Positions 7,772 through 16,058 of a stretch of DNA of 64,000 nt are shown here, one piece after another. The stretch covers positions 62,001 to 126,000 of the forward strand of contig NZ_JABMLF010000006.1 in NCBI RefSeq assembly GCF_013205055.1. Direction: 5' to 3'. The stretch comes from Rathayibacter sp. VKM Ac-2856. Its GTDB lineage: Bacteria > Actinomycetota > Actinomycetes > Actinomycetales > Microbacteriaceae. Each line of letters begins with the position of its first letter. Position 1 is the first letter of the stretch. A program made the translations under genes and the position numbers. The notes beneath the pieces were generated by a model, which had not been told where the DNA came from, did not search any database, and worked only from the letters and a program-made list of their open reading frames with translations.

Positions 7772-8415
7772 TGCGCCGCACCGCCGGAGCGGGAGCGGCC
7801 CTCGCGGCGCTCCTGCTCCTGGCCGGCTGCGCGGCCGCGGGGGAGCAAGCCGCGCCGCCCGCGACCGCCGGCGCCTCCGCCGCTCCCGCCACACCCGCGC
7901 CCGCCACGCCGGGCCCGGGCGACGCGGGCGCCCTCCAGGACCCGGTCGCCGCCGCCGCTCCCGCCCGCTCGAGCGCCGTTCCGGTGCGCGTCGTGATCCC
8001 CGCGATCGGCGTCGACTCCACCCTCGAGTCGCTGACCCGCGACGAGACCGGCTGGATCCAGCCGCCCGTGCAGGTGGACGAGGCCGGCTGGTACCGCGAC
8101 GGCGTCGTCCCGGGCGACATCGGCCCCTCCGTCATCGCCGGGCACGTCGACTCCCGGATCGGCCCCGGGGTCTTCCTCGATCTCACGGCGCTCGTCCCCG
8201 GCGACACCGTGGACGTCGTGCTCTCGGACGGCAGCACCCGCACCTTCTCCGTGACCGGCTCGGTCTCGGTGCCCAAGGAGGACTTCCCGACCGAGGACGT
8301 CTACGGCCCGAGCCCCACGGCGCAGCTGCGCCTGATCACCTGCGGCGGGGTCTTCGACGACTCCTACGGGCACTACGTCGACAACGTGGTCGTCTCGGCG
8401 GACCGCATCGCCTGA
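7771..8415 (+). CDS. Class F sortase
   Basis: The 214-residue protein has an N-terminal lipoprotein-like segment (LLLLAGCAAAG, possible lipobox Cys) followed by an Ala/Pro linker. The sortase domain runs from about residue 70: VVIPAIGVDSTLESL, GWYRDGVVPG, VIAGHVDS with the catalytic His, and LRLITCGG with the catalytic Cys. Sortases cut a sorting motif and join the protein to the cell wall. After the Cys the sequence is FDDSYGHYVDN; I see no Arg there before the final ADRIA, although an Arg completes the sortase triad. The start overlaps the DUF4397 stop codon, tying enzyme and presumed substrate together. Confidence 0.9.
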   Translation: MRRTAGAGAALAALLLLAGCAAAGEQAAPPATAGASAAPATPAPATPGPGDAGALQDPVAAAAPARSSAVPVRVVIPAIGVDSTLESLTRDETGWIQPPVQVDEAGWYRDGVVPGDIGPSVIAGHVDSRIGPGVFLDLTALVPGDTVDVVLSDGSTRTFSVTGSVSVPKEDFPTEDVYGPSPTAQLRLITCGGVFDDSYGHYVDNVVVSADRIA

Positions 8416-8479
8416 GCATCCCCGGGGCAACCGCCGACTCGCAGGCGCATCGCCGATTCGAGGCGTAGCGTCGGAGGCT

Positions 8480-9571
8480 ATGAGCACCTCTTGGAAGCGC
8501 TGGGTCCCGGCCGCCGCCGTCCCCCTGGTCGTCGTCGCCGCGGCCGTCACCCTGCCCCTGTCCGCGAACGCGGCGGGCGACCTCCCGGAGAAGTCCGCAG
8601 CCGACCTCCTGACCTTCGTCGCCGAGAGCGACACGACCGCCTTCTCCGGCGAGATCCAGCAGACCTCCGCCCTCGGCCTGCCCGATCTCTCCGCGCTCGG
8701 CGGCTCCGGCTCCGGCATGGAGGGGCCCGACGGCGCCTCCGCCGGCGACGCGCTGATGGAGCTCGCGACAGGCTCGCACCAGGCCCGCGTCTTCGTCGAC
8801 GCCGAGCAGGGGGCCCGGCTCCAGGTGCTCGACCGCCTCGCCGAGCGCGACGTCGTCGCCACGAAGGCCGACGGTGTCTGGATCTACGACTCCTCGGAGA
8901 ACTCCGCGACCCACCTGCTGCCGCCGACCGGCGACGCCGCGACGCAGGCGGAGGCCCCGGCCGGCGAGGTCCCCACTCCCTCCTCGATCGCCGAGCAGCT
9001 CCTCGCCGCGATCGACCCGACGACCACCGTCGCGGTCGGCTCCGACGTCCGCGTCGCGGGCCGCGACGCCTACGAGCTCGTGCTCACCCCGCGCGACAGC
9101 GGCACCCTCGTCGGCTCCGTCACCGTCTCGATCGACGGCGAGACCGGCCTGCCCCTCGGCGTGGCCGTCACGCCCGTCGGCGGCACCGCGCCCGCCTTCA
9201 GCGTCGCGTACACGAGCATCGACGTCTCGGCGCCCGACGCCGCGATGTTCTCCTTCACCCCGCCCGCCGGCGCGGAGGTCACCGAGAAGGCCGCGCCCGT
9301 GCACGACGAGTCGGCCGCTCCCGCCGAGGGCACGGAGCCGGCGACCGCTCCGGAGAGCGACGTCACCACGACGGGCACCGGCTGGGGCTCGATCGTGGAG
9401 CTGCCCGCAGGCGACGCCGAGTCGCTCGCCTCGCTCGACGCCGTGACCACGCCGGTCGACGGCGGCCGCGCGCTCTCCTCCGCCCTCTTCTCGGTCCTGC
9501 TCACCGACGACGGACGCGTCCTCGCGGGCGCCGTCCCGGTCGACGCGCTCTCCGCGGCCGCCGGTCGGTGA
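8480..9571 (+). CDS. LolA/RseB-like secreted protein
   Basis: The 363-residue protein has a signal peptide (RWVPAAAVPLVVVAAAVTLPLSANA) and then a LolA-like beta fold: SAADLLTFVAESDTTAFSGEI, ARVFVDAEQGARLQVL, VWIYDSSENSATHLL, AYELVLTPRDSGTLVGSVTV and IDGETGLPLGVAV. These strand patterns match the actinobacterial DUF2092/LolA superfamily, which binds lipids or senses the envelope. An Ala/Pro/Glu-rich linker is followed by a small C-terminal domain (GWGSIVELPAGDAESLASLDA). ATG 8480 has GGAGG upstream. Its TGA overlaps the GTG of the ABC ATPase gene (GTGA), so it may work with that transporter. Confidence 0.8.
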   Translation: MSTSWKRWVPAAAVPLVVVAAAVTLPLSANAAGDLPEKSAADLLTFVAESDTTAFSGEIQQTSALGLPDLSALGGSGSGMEGPDGASAGDALMELATGSHQARVFVDAEQGARLQVLDRLAERDVVATKADGVWIYDSSENSATHLLPPTGDAATQAEAPAGEVPTPSSIAEQLLAAIDPTTTVAVGSDVRVAGRDAYELVLTPRDSGTLVGSVTVSIDGETGLPLGVAVTPVGGTAPAFSVAYTSIDVSAPDAAMFSFTPPAGAEVTEKAAPVHDESAAPAEGTEPATAPESDVTTTGTGWGSIVELPAGDAESLASLDAVTTPVDGGRALSSALFSVLLTDDGRVLAGAVPVDALSAAAGR

Positions 9572-10524
9572 CGAGCGGCGAGCTCGCGGTCGAGACCCGG
9601 GGCCTCACCAAGCGCTTCGGGCGCCAGGAGGCGGTGTCGGGTCTCGACCTCGCCGTTCCCCGCGGGGCCGTCTTCGGCTTCCTCGGGCCCAACGGCTCGG
9701 GCAAGACCACGACGATCCGGATGCTGCTCGCCCTGGCCGCGCCGACCGAGGGCGACATCAGCGTCCTAGGCACGGCGATGCCGCGCGGAGCCGCCGAGGT
9801 GCTCCCGCGCGTCGGCGCCCTCGTCGAGGGGCCGGGCTTCTACCCGTTCCTCTCCGGCAGCGCCAACCTCCGGCGCTTCGACGCGGCCGAGGCCGGCACC
9901 TCTTCGCGCAGCCGCGACAGCCGCGCGAAGGAGGCGCTCGCCCGCGTCGGCCTCTCCGCCGCGGCCGGCAAGAAGGTCGGCTCGTACTCCCTCGGCATGA
10001 AGCAGCGCCTCGGCATCGCCGTCGCCCTGCTCTCACCACGCGACCTCATCGTCCTCGACGAGCCGACCAACGGCCTCGACCCGCAGGGCACCCGCGAGGT
10101 CCGCTCGCTCGTCCGCAGCCTGAACGCCGACGGCACGACGGTCCTCGTCTCCAGCCACCTCCTGGCCGAGATCGAGCAGCTCTGCACCCACGCCGCCGTG
10201 ATGCGCACGGGTCGCCTCGTCGCGCAGGGCGGGCTGGACGAGCTGCGCGGCGACGCGGCCTCGCTCGAGCTGCTGACGCCCGACGCTGCCGACGCGCAGC
10301 GCGCCCTCGTCGAGCTGGGGCTCGCGCCGCGCCTCGTCCCGGCCGAGCACCCGATCGATCCGCCGCTGGTCGTGGCGGCGATGCCCACGACCGCCGCTCC
10401 GGAGACCGTCGTGGCCGCCCTCGTCGCCGCGGGAGTCCGCGTGCGCGGCTTCTCGGTGCGCCGCCCCTCGCTCGAGGAGCGCTTCGTCGAGCTGACCGGG
10501 GAGGGCTTCGATGTCGAGCGCTGA
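9568..10524 (+). CDS. ABC transporter ATP-binding protein
   Basis: The 318-residue ATPase is of the ABC-2 exporter (CcmA/DrrA-like) type. Walker A is GPNGSGKTTT (about residue 41), the signature region is SYSLGMKQRLGIA, Walker B is LIVLDEPTNGLDP, and the H-loop is in VLVSSHLL. The C-terminal 80 residues form the regulatory extension common in this group. I chose GTG 9568 because it overlaps the preceding TGA and starts just before the conserved LAVETRGLTKRFG. It ends inside the permease gene, so the two form one transporter. The substrate cannot be told from sequence. Confidence 0.93.
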   Translation: MTSGELAVETRGLTKRFGRQEAVSGLDLAVPRGAVFGFLGPNGSGKTTTIRMLLALAAPTEGDISVLGTAMPRGAAEVLPRVGALVEGPGFYPFLSGSANLRRFDAAEAGTSSRSRDSRAKEALARVGLSAAAGKKVGSYSLGMKQRLGIAVALLSPRDLIVLDEPTNGLDPQGTREVRSLVRSLNADGTTVLVSSHLLAEIEQLCTHAAVMRTGRLVAQGGLDELRGDAASLELLTPDAADAQRALVELGLAPRLVPAEHPIDPPLVVAAMPTTAAPETVVAALVAAGVRVRGFSVRRPSLEERFVELTGEGFDVER

Positions 10525-11377
10525 GACCGCGACCACCCGCACGCCCGGCCCGCGCCCGGCGCGCAGCCTGGGCAGCGGCGCCCTGCTGGCCTCCGAGCTG
10601 GCCCTGCTCTTCCGCCGCCGCCGCACCTGGGCGCTGCTCGCCGCGCTCGCGGCCATCCCGATCCTGCTGGCGGTCGCCGTGCGGCTGTCCGGCGGCGACG
10701 GCGGCGGCCCCTCGTTCGTCGGTGCGATCGCGGGCAACGGCCTCTTCACGGGGTTCGCGGCGATCACGGTCGCCGTCCCGCTCTTCCTGCCGCTGACCGT
10801 CGGCGTCGTCGCGGGCGACGCGATCGCCGGGGAGGCATCGCTCGGCACCCTGCGCTACCTCCTGGTCAGCCCGGTCGGACGGATCCGGCTCCTCGCGGTC
10901 AAGTTCGCGGCGGCGATCGCGTTCTGCCTGGCCGCGGCGCTCACGGTGATGGTCGTCGGCATCCTGATCGGCCTCGCCCTGTTCCCCGCCGGCCCGGTGA
11001 CGCTGCTCTCGGGCAGCACCGTCCCGCTCGCGGACGCGATCGGACGCGCCCTCGCGATCGCCGTCTACGCGGCGCTGTCCCTCGTCGGGCTCGCGGCGAT
11101 CGGCCTGTTCATCTCGACGCTGACCGACGTCCCGGTCGGAGCGATGGCCGCGACGGTGGTCGTCTCGATCGCGGCGCAGATCGTCGGCTCGCTCTCGCAG
11201 CTCGACGCCCTGCACCCGTTCCTGCTCACGGACCGCTGGTTCGACTTCGCCGATCTGCTGCGCGACCCGATCGCCTGGAGCTCCTTCGGCGAGAACGCGC
11301 TGCTGCAGCTCGCCTACGTCGCCGTCTTCGGCTCGCTGGCGATCGCGCGTTTCACCACCCGCGACGTCCTGTCCTGA
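10511..11377 (+). CDS. ABC-2 type transporter permease
   Basis: The 288-residue membrane protein has about six helices: near residues 40-58 (WALLAALAAIPILLAV), 80-105, 130-160 (with a long FCLAAALTVMVVGILIG), 185-205, 212-232 and a last one near 262-280. A conserved cytoplasmic stretch EASLGTLRYLLVSPVGRIRLL matches ABC-2 permeases. It overlaps the ATPase gene by 14 bp, so coupling is strong. It is the last gene before the hairpin at 11405-11451. Confidence 0.9.
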   Translation: MSSAETATTRTPGPRPARSLGSGALLASELALLFRRRRTWALLAALAAIPILLAVAVRLSGGDGGGPSFVGAIAGNGLFTGFAAITVAVPLFLPLTVGVVAGDAIAGEASLGTLRYLLVSPVGRIRLLAVKFAAAIAFCLAAALTVMVVGILIGLALFPAGPVTLLSGSTVPLADAIGRALAIAVYAALSLVGLAAIGLFISTLTDVPVGAMAATVVVSIAAQIVGSLSQLDALHPFLLTDRWFDFADLLRDPIAWSSFGENALLQLAYVAVFGSLAIARFTTRDVLS

Positions 11378-11404
11378 GACCCGGGTCCGCTCGCGCGCCG
11401 GGAA

Positions 11405-11451
11405 CGACGGAGGCCGCCCTCCCCGCAGCAGCGGGAGGGCGGCCTCCGTCG
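11405..11451. terminator. Strong bidirectional hairpin terminator
   Basis: CGACGGAGGCCGCCCTCCCC (11405-11424) continues to GC and pairs with 11431-11451 around AGCA, with a single bulge. It lies between the convergent ABC permease and HesB-like genes and could stop both transcripts. There is no long T-tract. Confidence 0.8.
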
Positions 11452-11464
11452 TCGTGGGCCGGTG

Positions 11465-11749
11465 TCAGCCCTGGGGGGTGATGCCGAAGGTGACGGCGCC
11501 GCCCTCGTCCACCTGCGCGTCGAGCACCTTGTCGCCGAGGGCCACGGAGGCGGCGACGTCGAGGAAGACCCGCGCCCCGTCCTGCTCCACGACCGCATCG
11601 GTGGTCTCCGGGGCCGGCGCGACGGCGACGGCGAAGTTGCGGGCGTCGAGGTCGTCGCCGCTGATGCGGAGTCCGCCCTCGACGGGGGTCTCGGTCTGCC
11701 CGGTGATGGTCTTGACGACGGTGCTGGCGTTGTCGGTGAGCGTGAGCAT
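11465..11749 (-). CDS. HesB/IscA-like small protein lacking cysteines
   Basis: The 94-residue protein has the length and layout of HesB/IscA-type Fe-S proteins: MLTLTDNASTVVKTI, then GLRISGDDLDARNFAVAVAP, and RVFLDVAASVALGDKVLDA. The family's three cluster-binding cysteines are all missing; there is no Cys in the protein. It should therefore not bind an Fe-S cluster in the usual way, and its role is unknown. ATG 11749 has GGAAGGAA seven bases upstream. Divergent from the YchJ-like gene. Confidence 0.8.
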   Translation of the reverse strand: MLTLTDNASTVVKTITGQTETPVEGGLRISGDDLDARNFAVAVAPAPETTDAVVEQDGARVFLDVAASVALGDKVLDAQVDEGGAVTFGITPQG

Positions 11750-11905
11750 CGGGTCGTTCCTTCCGTCCGTGATCGATGAGGGAGCCACGTTGCCGAGAAC
11801 CGCGCCGGGTCTCAACCCACGGCGACGGACGTGCAGGGGATGCACACCTGGGGGCGGCGGCCGAGCGGGGCGGGGGGAGCGGCCCGGCCCTGCGAGACTG
11901 TCCGG

Positions 11906-12304
11906 ATGCACCCCGCCGACGCCTGTCCGTGCGGAAGCCGCCGCCACTACGCCGACTGCTGCCGCCCCGCCCACCTCGGCGAGACGCCGTCGCCGACCGC
12001 GGAGCGCCTGATGCGCAGCCGCTACAGCGCGAACGTGCTCGGCAGCGCCGGCTACCTCCTGGCGAGCTGGCACCCGTCCACCCGGCCGAACCGCGTCGAC
12101 CTCGACGACGACGTCCGGTGGCGGCGCCTGCAGATCGTCGACACCGCGTTCGGCGGCGAGGACGACGCCGAGGGGCTCGTGGAGTTCCGCGCCTCCTACC
12201 GCTCCCCGGCCGGGCCGGGGCTCGTGCACGAGCGCAGCCGCTTCCTTCGCCAGGACGGCCGCTGGTACTACGTCGACGGCGAGCTGCTCGACGACGGATC
12301 CTGA
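11906..12304 (+). CDS. YchJ-family (UPF0225) SEC-C domain protein
   Basis: The 132-residue protein starts with a zinc-binding SEC-C-like motif, CPCGSRRHYADCCRP. An NTF2-like YchJ middle domain follows (TAERLMRSRYSANV, YLLASWHPSTRP, RLQIVDTAFGGEDD, VEFRASYR, HERSRFLRQDGRWYYVDGE). The family is widespread and has no firm function. The start is the ATG just before the Cys motif (HPADACPCGS). The next gene lies 42 bp downstream. Confidence 0.88.
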   Translation: MHPADACPCGSRRHYADCCRPAHLGETPSPTAERLMRSRYSANVLGSAGYLLASWHPSTRPNRVDLDDDVRWRRLQIVDTAFGGEDDAEGLVEFRASYRSPAGPGLVHERSRFLRQDGRWYYVDGELLDDGS

Positions 12305-12346
12305 CCGGCCCGCCCATCGGGCCCGCGCGCGGCCTACCCTGGGGAG

Positions 12347-12643
12347 ATGGCCAAGGACTTCCGACGGGCGGACCACGCGTCCCGGTACGAGCTGCATCAG
12401 GACGGGGCGCTCGTCGGCGTCCTCGACTTCCACGAGAACGCGGAGAGCGTGTCCCTCGTGCGCTCCTTCACCTCGCCCCCGCACCGCGGTCAGGGGCTGG
12501 CGGGCGAGCTGGTCGCCTTCGCGGTCGACGACATCGAGGCCTCCAGCGAGCGCAGCATCGTGCCGATGTGCTGGTACGTCGGGCAGTGGTTCGACCAGCA
12601 CCCGGAGCGGGCGCACCTGCTCACGCGCGGCGCCTCGGCCTGA
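12347..12643 (+). CDS. GNAT-family N-acetyltransferase (YjdJ-like, short)
   Basis: The 98-residue protein is of the short Gcn5-related type. YELHQDGALVGVLDFHEN is the start of the fold. SLVRSFTSPPHRGQGLAGEL holds the acetyl-CoA pyrophosphate loop (PPHRGQGLAGEL in place of Q/RxxGxG/A). MCWYVGQWFDQHPE is the end typical of this subfamily. The substrate is unknown. GGGGAG lies directly upstream of ATG 12347, and TACCCT about 10 bases before it could be a -10 box. Confidence 0.88.
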   Translation: MAKDFRRADHASRYELHQDGALVGVLDFHENAESVSLVRSFTSPPHRGQGLAGELVAFAVDDIEASSERSIVPMCWYVGQWFDQHPERAHLLTRGASA

Positions 12644-12673
12644 GCGGCCCGAGCCCCTCGCCGGGGAGCGCCG

Positions 12674-13363
12674 CTAGGTCCTGACGATCGGCTCGACACC
12701 CGCGAGATCGGGCCTGAGGCCGATGTCGACCAGCCGGATCCGCCCGGCGTAGGAGCGCGCGGGCTCCAGCAGCAGCCCCGCCTTGATCGCCCCGAAGGTC
12801 ACCGTCACATCGGCGGGCAGGACGGTCGTGTCCGGCACCGCGCCGTCGTCGGGCCCGATGCCGCTCGGCAGGTCGACGGCGACGACGACGGGCCGGTCCT
12901 CGCGGCGGTCGAGCGCGTCGATCACCGTCGCCACCACCTCGCGCGACCGCCCGCGGAGGGCCGGCTCGGCGGTGCCGATGCCGAGGATCCCGTCGACGAC
13001 CACGTCCGCGCGCGCGACCGCCGCCGCGAGGGCCGCCGGGTCGTCGGCGGCGACGCGGCTGCAGCCGTCGTCGAGCGCGACCGCGAGCCCGCGCTGGTGG
13101 GCCCGGTCCGCGGTGAGCACCAGCGAGACGTCGGTGCCGGAGGAGGAGATCTCGGCGGCCGCGTACAGCGCGTCCCCGCCGTTGTTGCCCGGCCCCACCA
13201 GCACGAGCACCGATCCCGCGCCGCGCCTGTCCTTCCGCGCGTCGAGCGCCGCGCGCAGCTCGCGCGCGAGCCCGTCCGCTGCCCGCTGCATCAGCGGCTC
13301 TCGACGCGCCAGGTGCGGCGCCTCAGCGGCCCGCACCTGCGCGGAGGAGTATCCCTCGGCCAT
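12674..13363 (-). CDS. nnrE: NAD(P)H-hydrate epimerase
   Basis: The 229-residue protein is a stand-alone YjeF N-terminal-type domain. VLVGPGNNGGDALYAAAEI is the phosphate-binding family signature, and VVDGILGIGTAEPALRG and VVAVDLPSGIGPDDG are further conserved blocks. The enzyme interconverts R- and S-forms of damaged hydrated NAD(P)H. The dehydratase (NnrD) domain often fused to it is absent here and must be encoded elsewhere. I chose ATG 13363 (MAEGYSSAQVRAAE) although GGAGGG is very close to it; the frame also stays open to 13417. Confidence 0.87.
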   Translation of the reverse strand: MAEGYSSAQVRAAEAPHLARREPLMQRAADGLARELRAALDARKDRRGAGSVLVLVGPGNNGGDALYAAAEISSSGTDVSLVLTADRAHQRGLAVALDDGCSRVAADDPAALAAAVARADVVVDGILGIGTAEPALRGRSREVVATVIDALDRREDRPVVVAVDLPSGIGPDDGAVPDTTVLPADVTVTFGAIKAGLLLEPARSYAGRIRLVDIGLRPDLAGVEPIVRT

Positions 13364-13437
13364 CCCTCCACTCTGCGCCCCTCGCGCCCCGACGGCAACC
13401 GCCCCCGCTCGCGTCATGCCGATCGCCGCTCCGTCCT

Positions 13438-13503
13438 GTTGGTCGAGCAGCCCGGCCGGCCCTCATGCCGGTCGAGTAGCCCGAAGGGCGTATCGAGACC
13501 CAC
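13438..13503 (+). repeat. Dispersed palindromic repeat, one partial and one full copy
   Basis: A partial copy (GTTGGTCGAGCAGCCCGGCC) precedes a full one starting CATGCCGGTCGAGTAG, with stem GCCC-GAA-GGGC and ending GTATCGAGACCCAC. The block lies between the 5' end of nnrE and the 3' end of the GntR-type gene. Confidence 0.8.
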
Positions 13504-13519
13504 GCTCTCGAGCTCCCCC

Positions 13520-14212
13520 TCACCCCTCCTGCACCGCCCGGTCCGCCTCCTCCACGATCGCGCGCATCGCCGCCTCCGCCGCGCCGCCGTCCCCCGAGCC
13601 CACCGCGGCGGCGACCGCTCGGTGCAGCCGCACCGCCTCCGAGTCCGCCTCCCGCGGCATCAGCGCGTGCCTCGTCCGCCCGGCGAGCACCTCCGCGACC
13701 AGATCGCCGAGCTGCGCGAGCATCGGATTGCCCGACGCGGCCAGCACCGTGCGGTGGAACGCCGTGTCCGAGGCGAGGTACGCCCCCTGGTCGGCGGCCC
13801 GGGCGTGCTCCGACATGCCGCGCGCCGCCTCCTCCAGCGCCGCCCGCTGCTCCGTCGACGCGTGCACCGCCGCCAGGCGCGCGGCGAGCGGCTCCACCCC
13901 CAGGCGCAGCTGGCTGAGCCGGTGCAGCTGCGCCTGCCGGTCCGGCCCGTCGAGACTCCAGCCGATCACCCGCGGATCGAGCGCGTTCCAGCACTCCGGA
14001 GGCTGCACCCGCGTTCCCGCGCGCCGCCGGGACACGACCAGCCCGAGCGACTCCAGCACCCGCACCGCCTCGCGCATCACCGACCGGGACACCCCGCGGC
14101 GCTCCGCCCGCTCGTCCGCGCTGAAGACGCTCCCGGGCACGAGCGCGCCCTGCACGATCTGCGCGCCCAGCTCGTCGAGCACCGCCTCGTGCAGCGAGCG
14201 AGGTCCGTCCAT
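13520..14212 (-). CDS. GntR/FadR-type transcriptional regulator, probably of gluconate use
   Basis: The 230-residue protein has an N-terminal winged helix (SLHEAVLDELGAQIVQGALV, SADERAERRGVSRSVMREAV, LESLGLVVSRRRAGTRV) and a C-terminal FadR-type FCD helical domain whose ligand/metal site uses Asp/His residues (SDTAFHRTVLAASGNPML, VRLHRAVAAAV). It is divergent from a gluconokinase gene with 61 bp between the starts, so it is likely to control that gene in response to gluconate or a phosphate derivative; that is inference. ATG 14212 has GAGGG upstream. Confidence 0.88.
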   Translation of the reverse strand: MDGPRSLHEAVLDELGAQIVQGALVPGSVFSADERAERRGVSRSVMREAVRVLESLGLVVSRRRAGTRVQPPECWNALDPRVIGWSLDGPDRQAQLHRLSQLRLGVEPLAARLAAVHASTEQRAALEEAARGMSEHARAADQGAYLASDTAFHRTVLAASGNPMLAQLGDLVAEVLAGRTRHALMPREADSEAVRLHRAVAAAVGSGDGGAAEAAMRAIVEEADRAVQEG

Positions 14213-14260
14213 GCCCTCAGTATTCCGGCGCGGGCCTCGCGCGACCAACGATACGTCGGA

Positions 14261-14266
14261 CATAAT
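14261..14266 (+). promoter_or_regulatory. Possible -10 box of gntK (leaderless transcript)
   Basis: CATAAT ends 7 bases before the gluconokinase ATG, and no ribosome-binding sequence lies between them. This placement would give an mRNA beginning at or next to the start codon. No matching -35 box is seen. Confidence 0.35.
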
Positions 14267-14273
14267 CGAGCCC

Positions 14274-14807
14274 ATGACTGCACCGGCCACCCCCGCCAGC
14301 GCCAGCGCCCCCGTCCGCGCCCTCGTCGTGATGGGCGTCTCCGGCAGCGGCAAGTCCACGATCGCCACCCTGCTGGCCGACAGGCTGGGCTGGATCTTCG
14401 TCGAGGGCGACGACCTGCACCCGGCGGCCAACGTCGCGAAGATGGCCGAGGGCACGCCCCTCACCGACGAGGACCGCGCGCCCTGGCTCGAGACGATCGC
14501 CGCCCGAGTCGACGACCTCGTCGACGCCGGCGACTCCGTCGTCGTCACCTGCTCCGCCCTGCGCCGGCGCTACCGCGACGTGCTCCGCCGCGACGACCTC
14601 GTCTTCGTGCACCTCGCCGGCACCCGCGAGCTCATCGCCGACCGCCTCGGCGCGCGGACCGGCCACTTCATGCCGCCCGCCCTGCTCGACTCGCAGTTCG
14701 AGGCCCTCGAGCCGCTGGGCGACGACGAGCGGCACCTCACCGTCGACCTCGCCGGCGCGCCGGAGGAGGAGATCAGCCAGATCGTGGAGACCCTCCACCT
14801 GGCCTGA
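14274..14807 (+). CDS. gntK: Gluconokinase
   Basis: The 177-residue kinase is of the GntK/IdnK type. The P-loop is VMGVSGSGKSTIA (about 20-32), followed by FVEGDDLHPAANVAKMAEGTPLTDEDRAPWL, which binds gluconate and is diagnostic of the family, then VVVTCSALRRRYRDVLR. It phosphorylates D-gluconate to 6-phosphogluconate, feeding the pentose phosphate pathway (zwf is at 31083). No gluconate transporter is in the window. Divergent from a GntR-type regulator. Confidence 0.95.
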   Translation: MTAPATPASASAPVRALVVMGVSGSGKSTIATLLADRLGWIFVEGDDLHPAANVAKMAEGTPLTDEDRAPWLETIAARVDDLVDAGDSVVVTCSALRRRYRDVLRRDDLVFVHLAGTRELIADRLGARTGHFMPPALLDSQFEALEPLGDDERHLTVDLAGAPEEEISQIVETLHLA

Positions 14808-14814
14808 CGGCGGA

Positions 14815-15930
14815 TCAGCCGAGCAGCGCTCCCAGATCCGCCACCGGCAGGCCGAACGCCTCGGCGACCGCCGCGTTGACGACCTGCCCGTCGTGCGTGC
14901 TGAGCCCCTTCGCGAGCGCCGGGTCCGCCGAGAGCGCCCCCTTCCAGCCGCGGTCCGCCAGCGCGATCACGTAGGGGAGCGTCGCGTTCGTCAGCGCCCG
15001 CGTCGACGTCTCCGGCACGGCGCCCGGCATGTTCGCGACGCAGTAGTAGACGCTGTCGTGCACCGCGAAGACCGGGTCGTCGTGCGTGGTCGGCCGCGAT
15101 CCCTCGAAACAGCCGCCCTGATCGATCGCGATGTCGACCAGCACCGAGCCGGCCTTCATGGTCGCGACCATCTCGTCGGTGACGAGCTTCGGCGCCCGCG
15201 CACCCGGGATCAGCACCGAGCCGATGACGAGGTCCGCCTCCGCAACCTGCGCGGCGATCTCGTAGGCCGAGGAGGCGCGCGTCTGGATCCGCCCGTCGAA
15301 GCGTGCCTCGAGCTCGCGCAGCCGCGGGATCGACAGGTCGACGACCGTGACGTCGGCTCCCATGCCGAGCGCGTTCGCGGCCGCGTGCTCGCCCGCCACG
15401 CCGCCGCCGATCACGACGACCTTGGCCTTCGGCGTGCCGGGGACGCCGCCGAGGAGGGTGCCGCGCCCTCCGGCCGCCCGCATCAGGTGGTAGCCGCCGA
15501 CGGTGATGGAGAGCCGGCCGGCGACCTCGCTCATCGGCGAGAGCAGGGGCAGGTGGCGATCCGGCAGCTGCACCGTCTCGTAGGCGATCGCGGTGGTGCC
15601 GGCGGCGAGCAGCGCGTCGGTGCACGGCCGGGAGGCGGCGAGGTGCAGGTAGGTGAAGAGGATCTGGCCGGAGCGCATCCTCGGGTACTCGGCCTCGATC
15701 GGCTCCTTGACCTTCAGCACGAGGTCGGCCTCGCCCCAGACCTCGTCCGGGCCCGCCGCGATCCGCGCGCCGGCGGCGGCGAAGTCCTCGTCCGAGACGC
15801 GCGAGCCCAGCCCCGCGCCGGCCTCCACCAGCACCTCGTGCCCGCGCCGCACCAGCTCGTGCACTCCGGCGGGCGTCGCTGCGACGCGGTTCTCGTTGTT
15901 CTTGATCTCGGTGGGAATGCCGATGCGCAT
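14815..15930 (-). CDS. ald: Alanine dehydrogenase
   Basis: The 371-residue enzyme has the standard length for L-alanine dehydrogenase. [20 protein letters not shown] is the N-terminal signature. Lys and His active-site residues lie in LVLKVKEPI and [34 protein letters not shown] is the NAD-binding Rossmann region. It catalyses reversible oxidative deamination of alanine to pyruvate and ammonia. ATG 15930 has AAGGAG at ideal spacing; longer in-frame starts are less likely. Convergent with gntK, only 7 bp apart. An Lrp-type regulator is divergent, as with AldR of mycobacteria. Confidence 0.96.
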   Translation of the reverse strand: MRIGIPTEIKNNENRVAATPAGVHELVRRGHEVLVEAGAGLGSRVSDEDFAAAGARIAAGPDEVWGEADLVLKVKEPIEAEYPRMRSGQILFTYLHLAASRPCTDALLAAGTTAIAYETVQLPDRHLPLLSPMSEVAGRLSITVGGYHLMRAAGGRGTLLGGVPGTPKAKVVVIGGGVAGEHAAANALGMGADVTVVDLSIPRLRELEARFDGRIQTRASSAYEIAAQVAEADLVIGSVLIPGARAPKLVTDEMVATMKAGSVLVDIAIDQGGCFEGSRPTTHDDPVFAVHDSVYYCVANMPGAVPETSTRALTNATLPYVIALADRGWKGALSADPALAKGLSTHDGQVVNAAVAEAFGLPVADLGALLG

Positions 15931-15993
15931 GACTGCTCCTTCGCGGTGGACTGCCCCTATCGTGCGAAGATCGTGTTTCGAATGGGAGAACAA

Positions 15994-16033
15994 CCGCAGG
16001 ATCGCCGGTATCGAGCGCAAGCGCCGCAGGATC
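15994..16033. promoter_or_regulatory. Direct repeats in ald/Lrp spacer, possible operator
   Basis: CCGCAGGATC occurs at 15994-16003 and 16024-16033, 30 bp or about three helix turns apart, in the 128-bp divergent spacer. Lrp-type regulators often bind phased sites. Assignment is tentative. Confidence 0.3.
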
Positions 16034-16058
16034 CGCAATCAAGGGAGGCTGCACCGCC

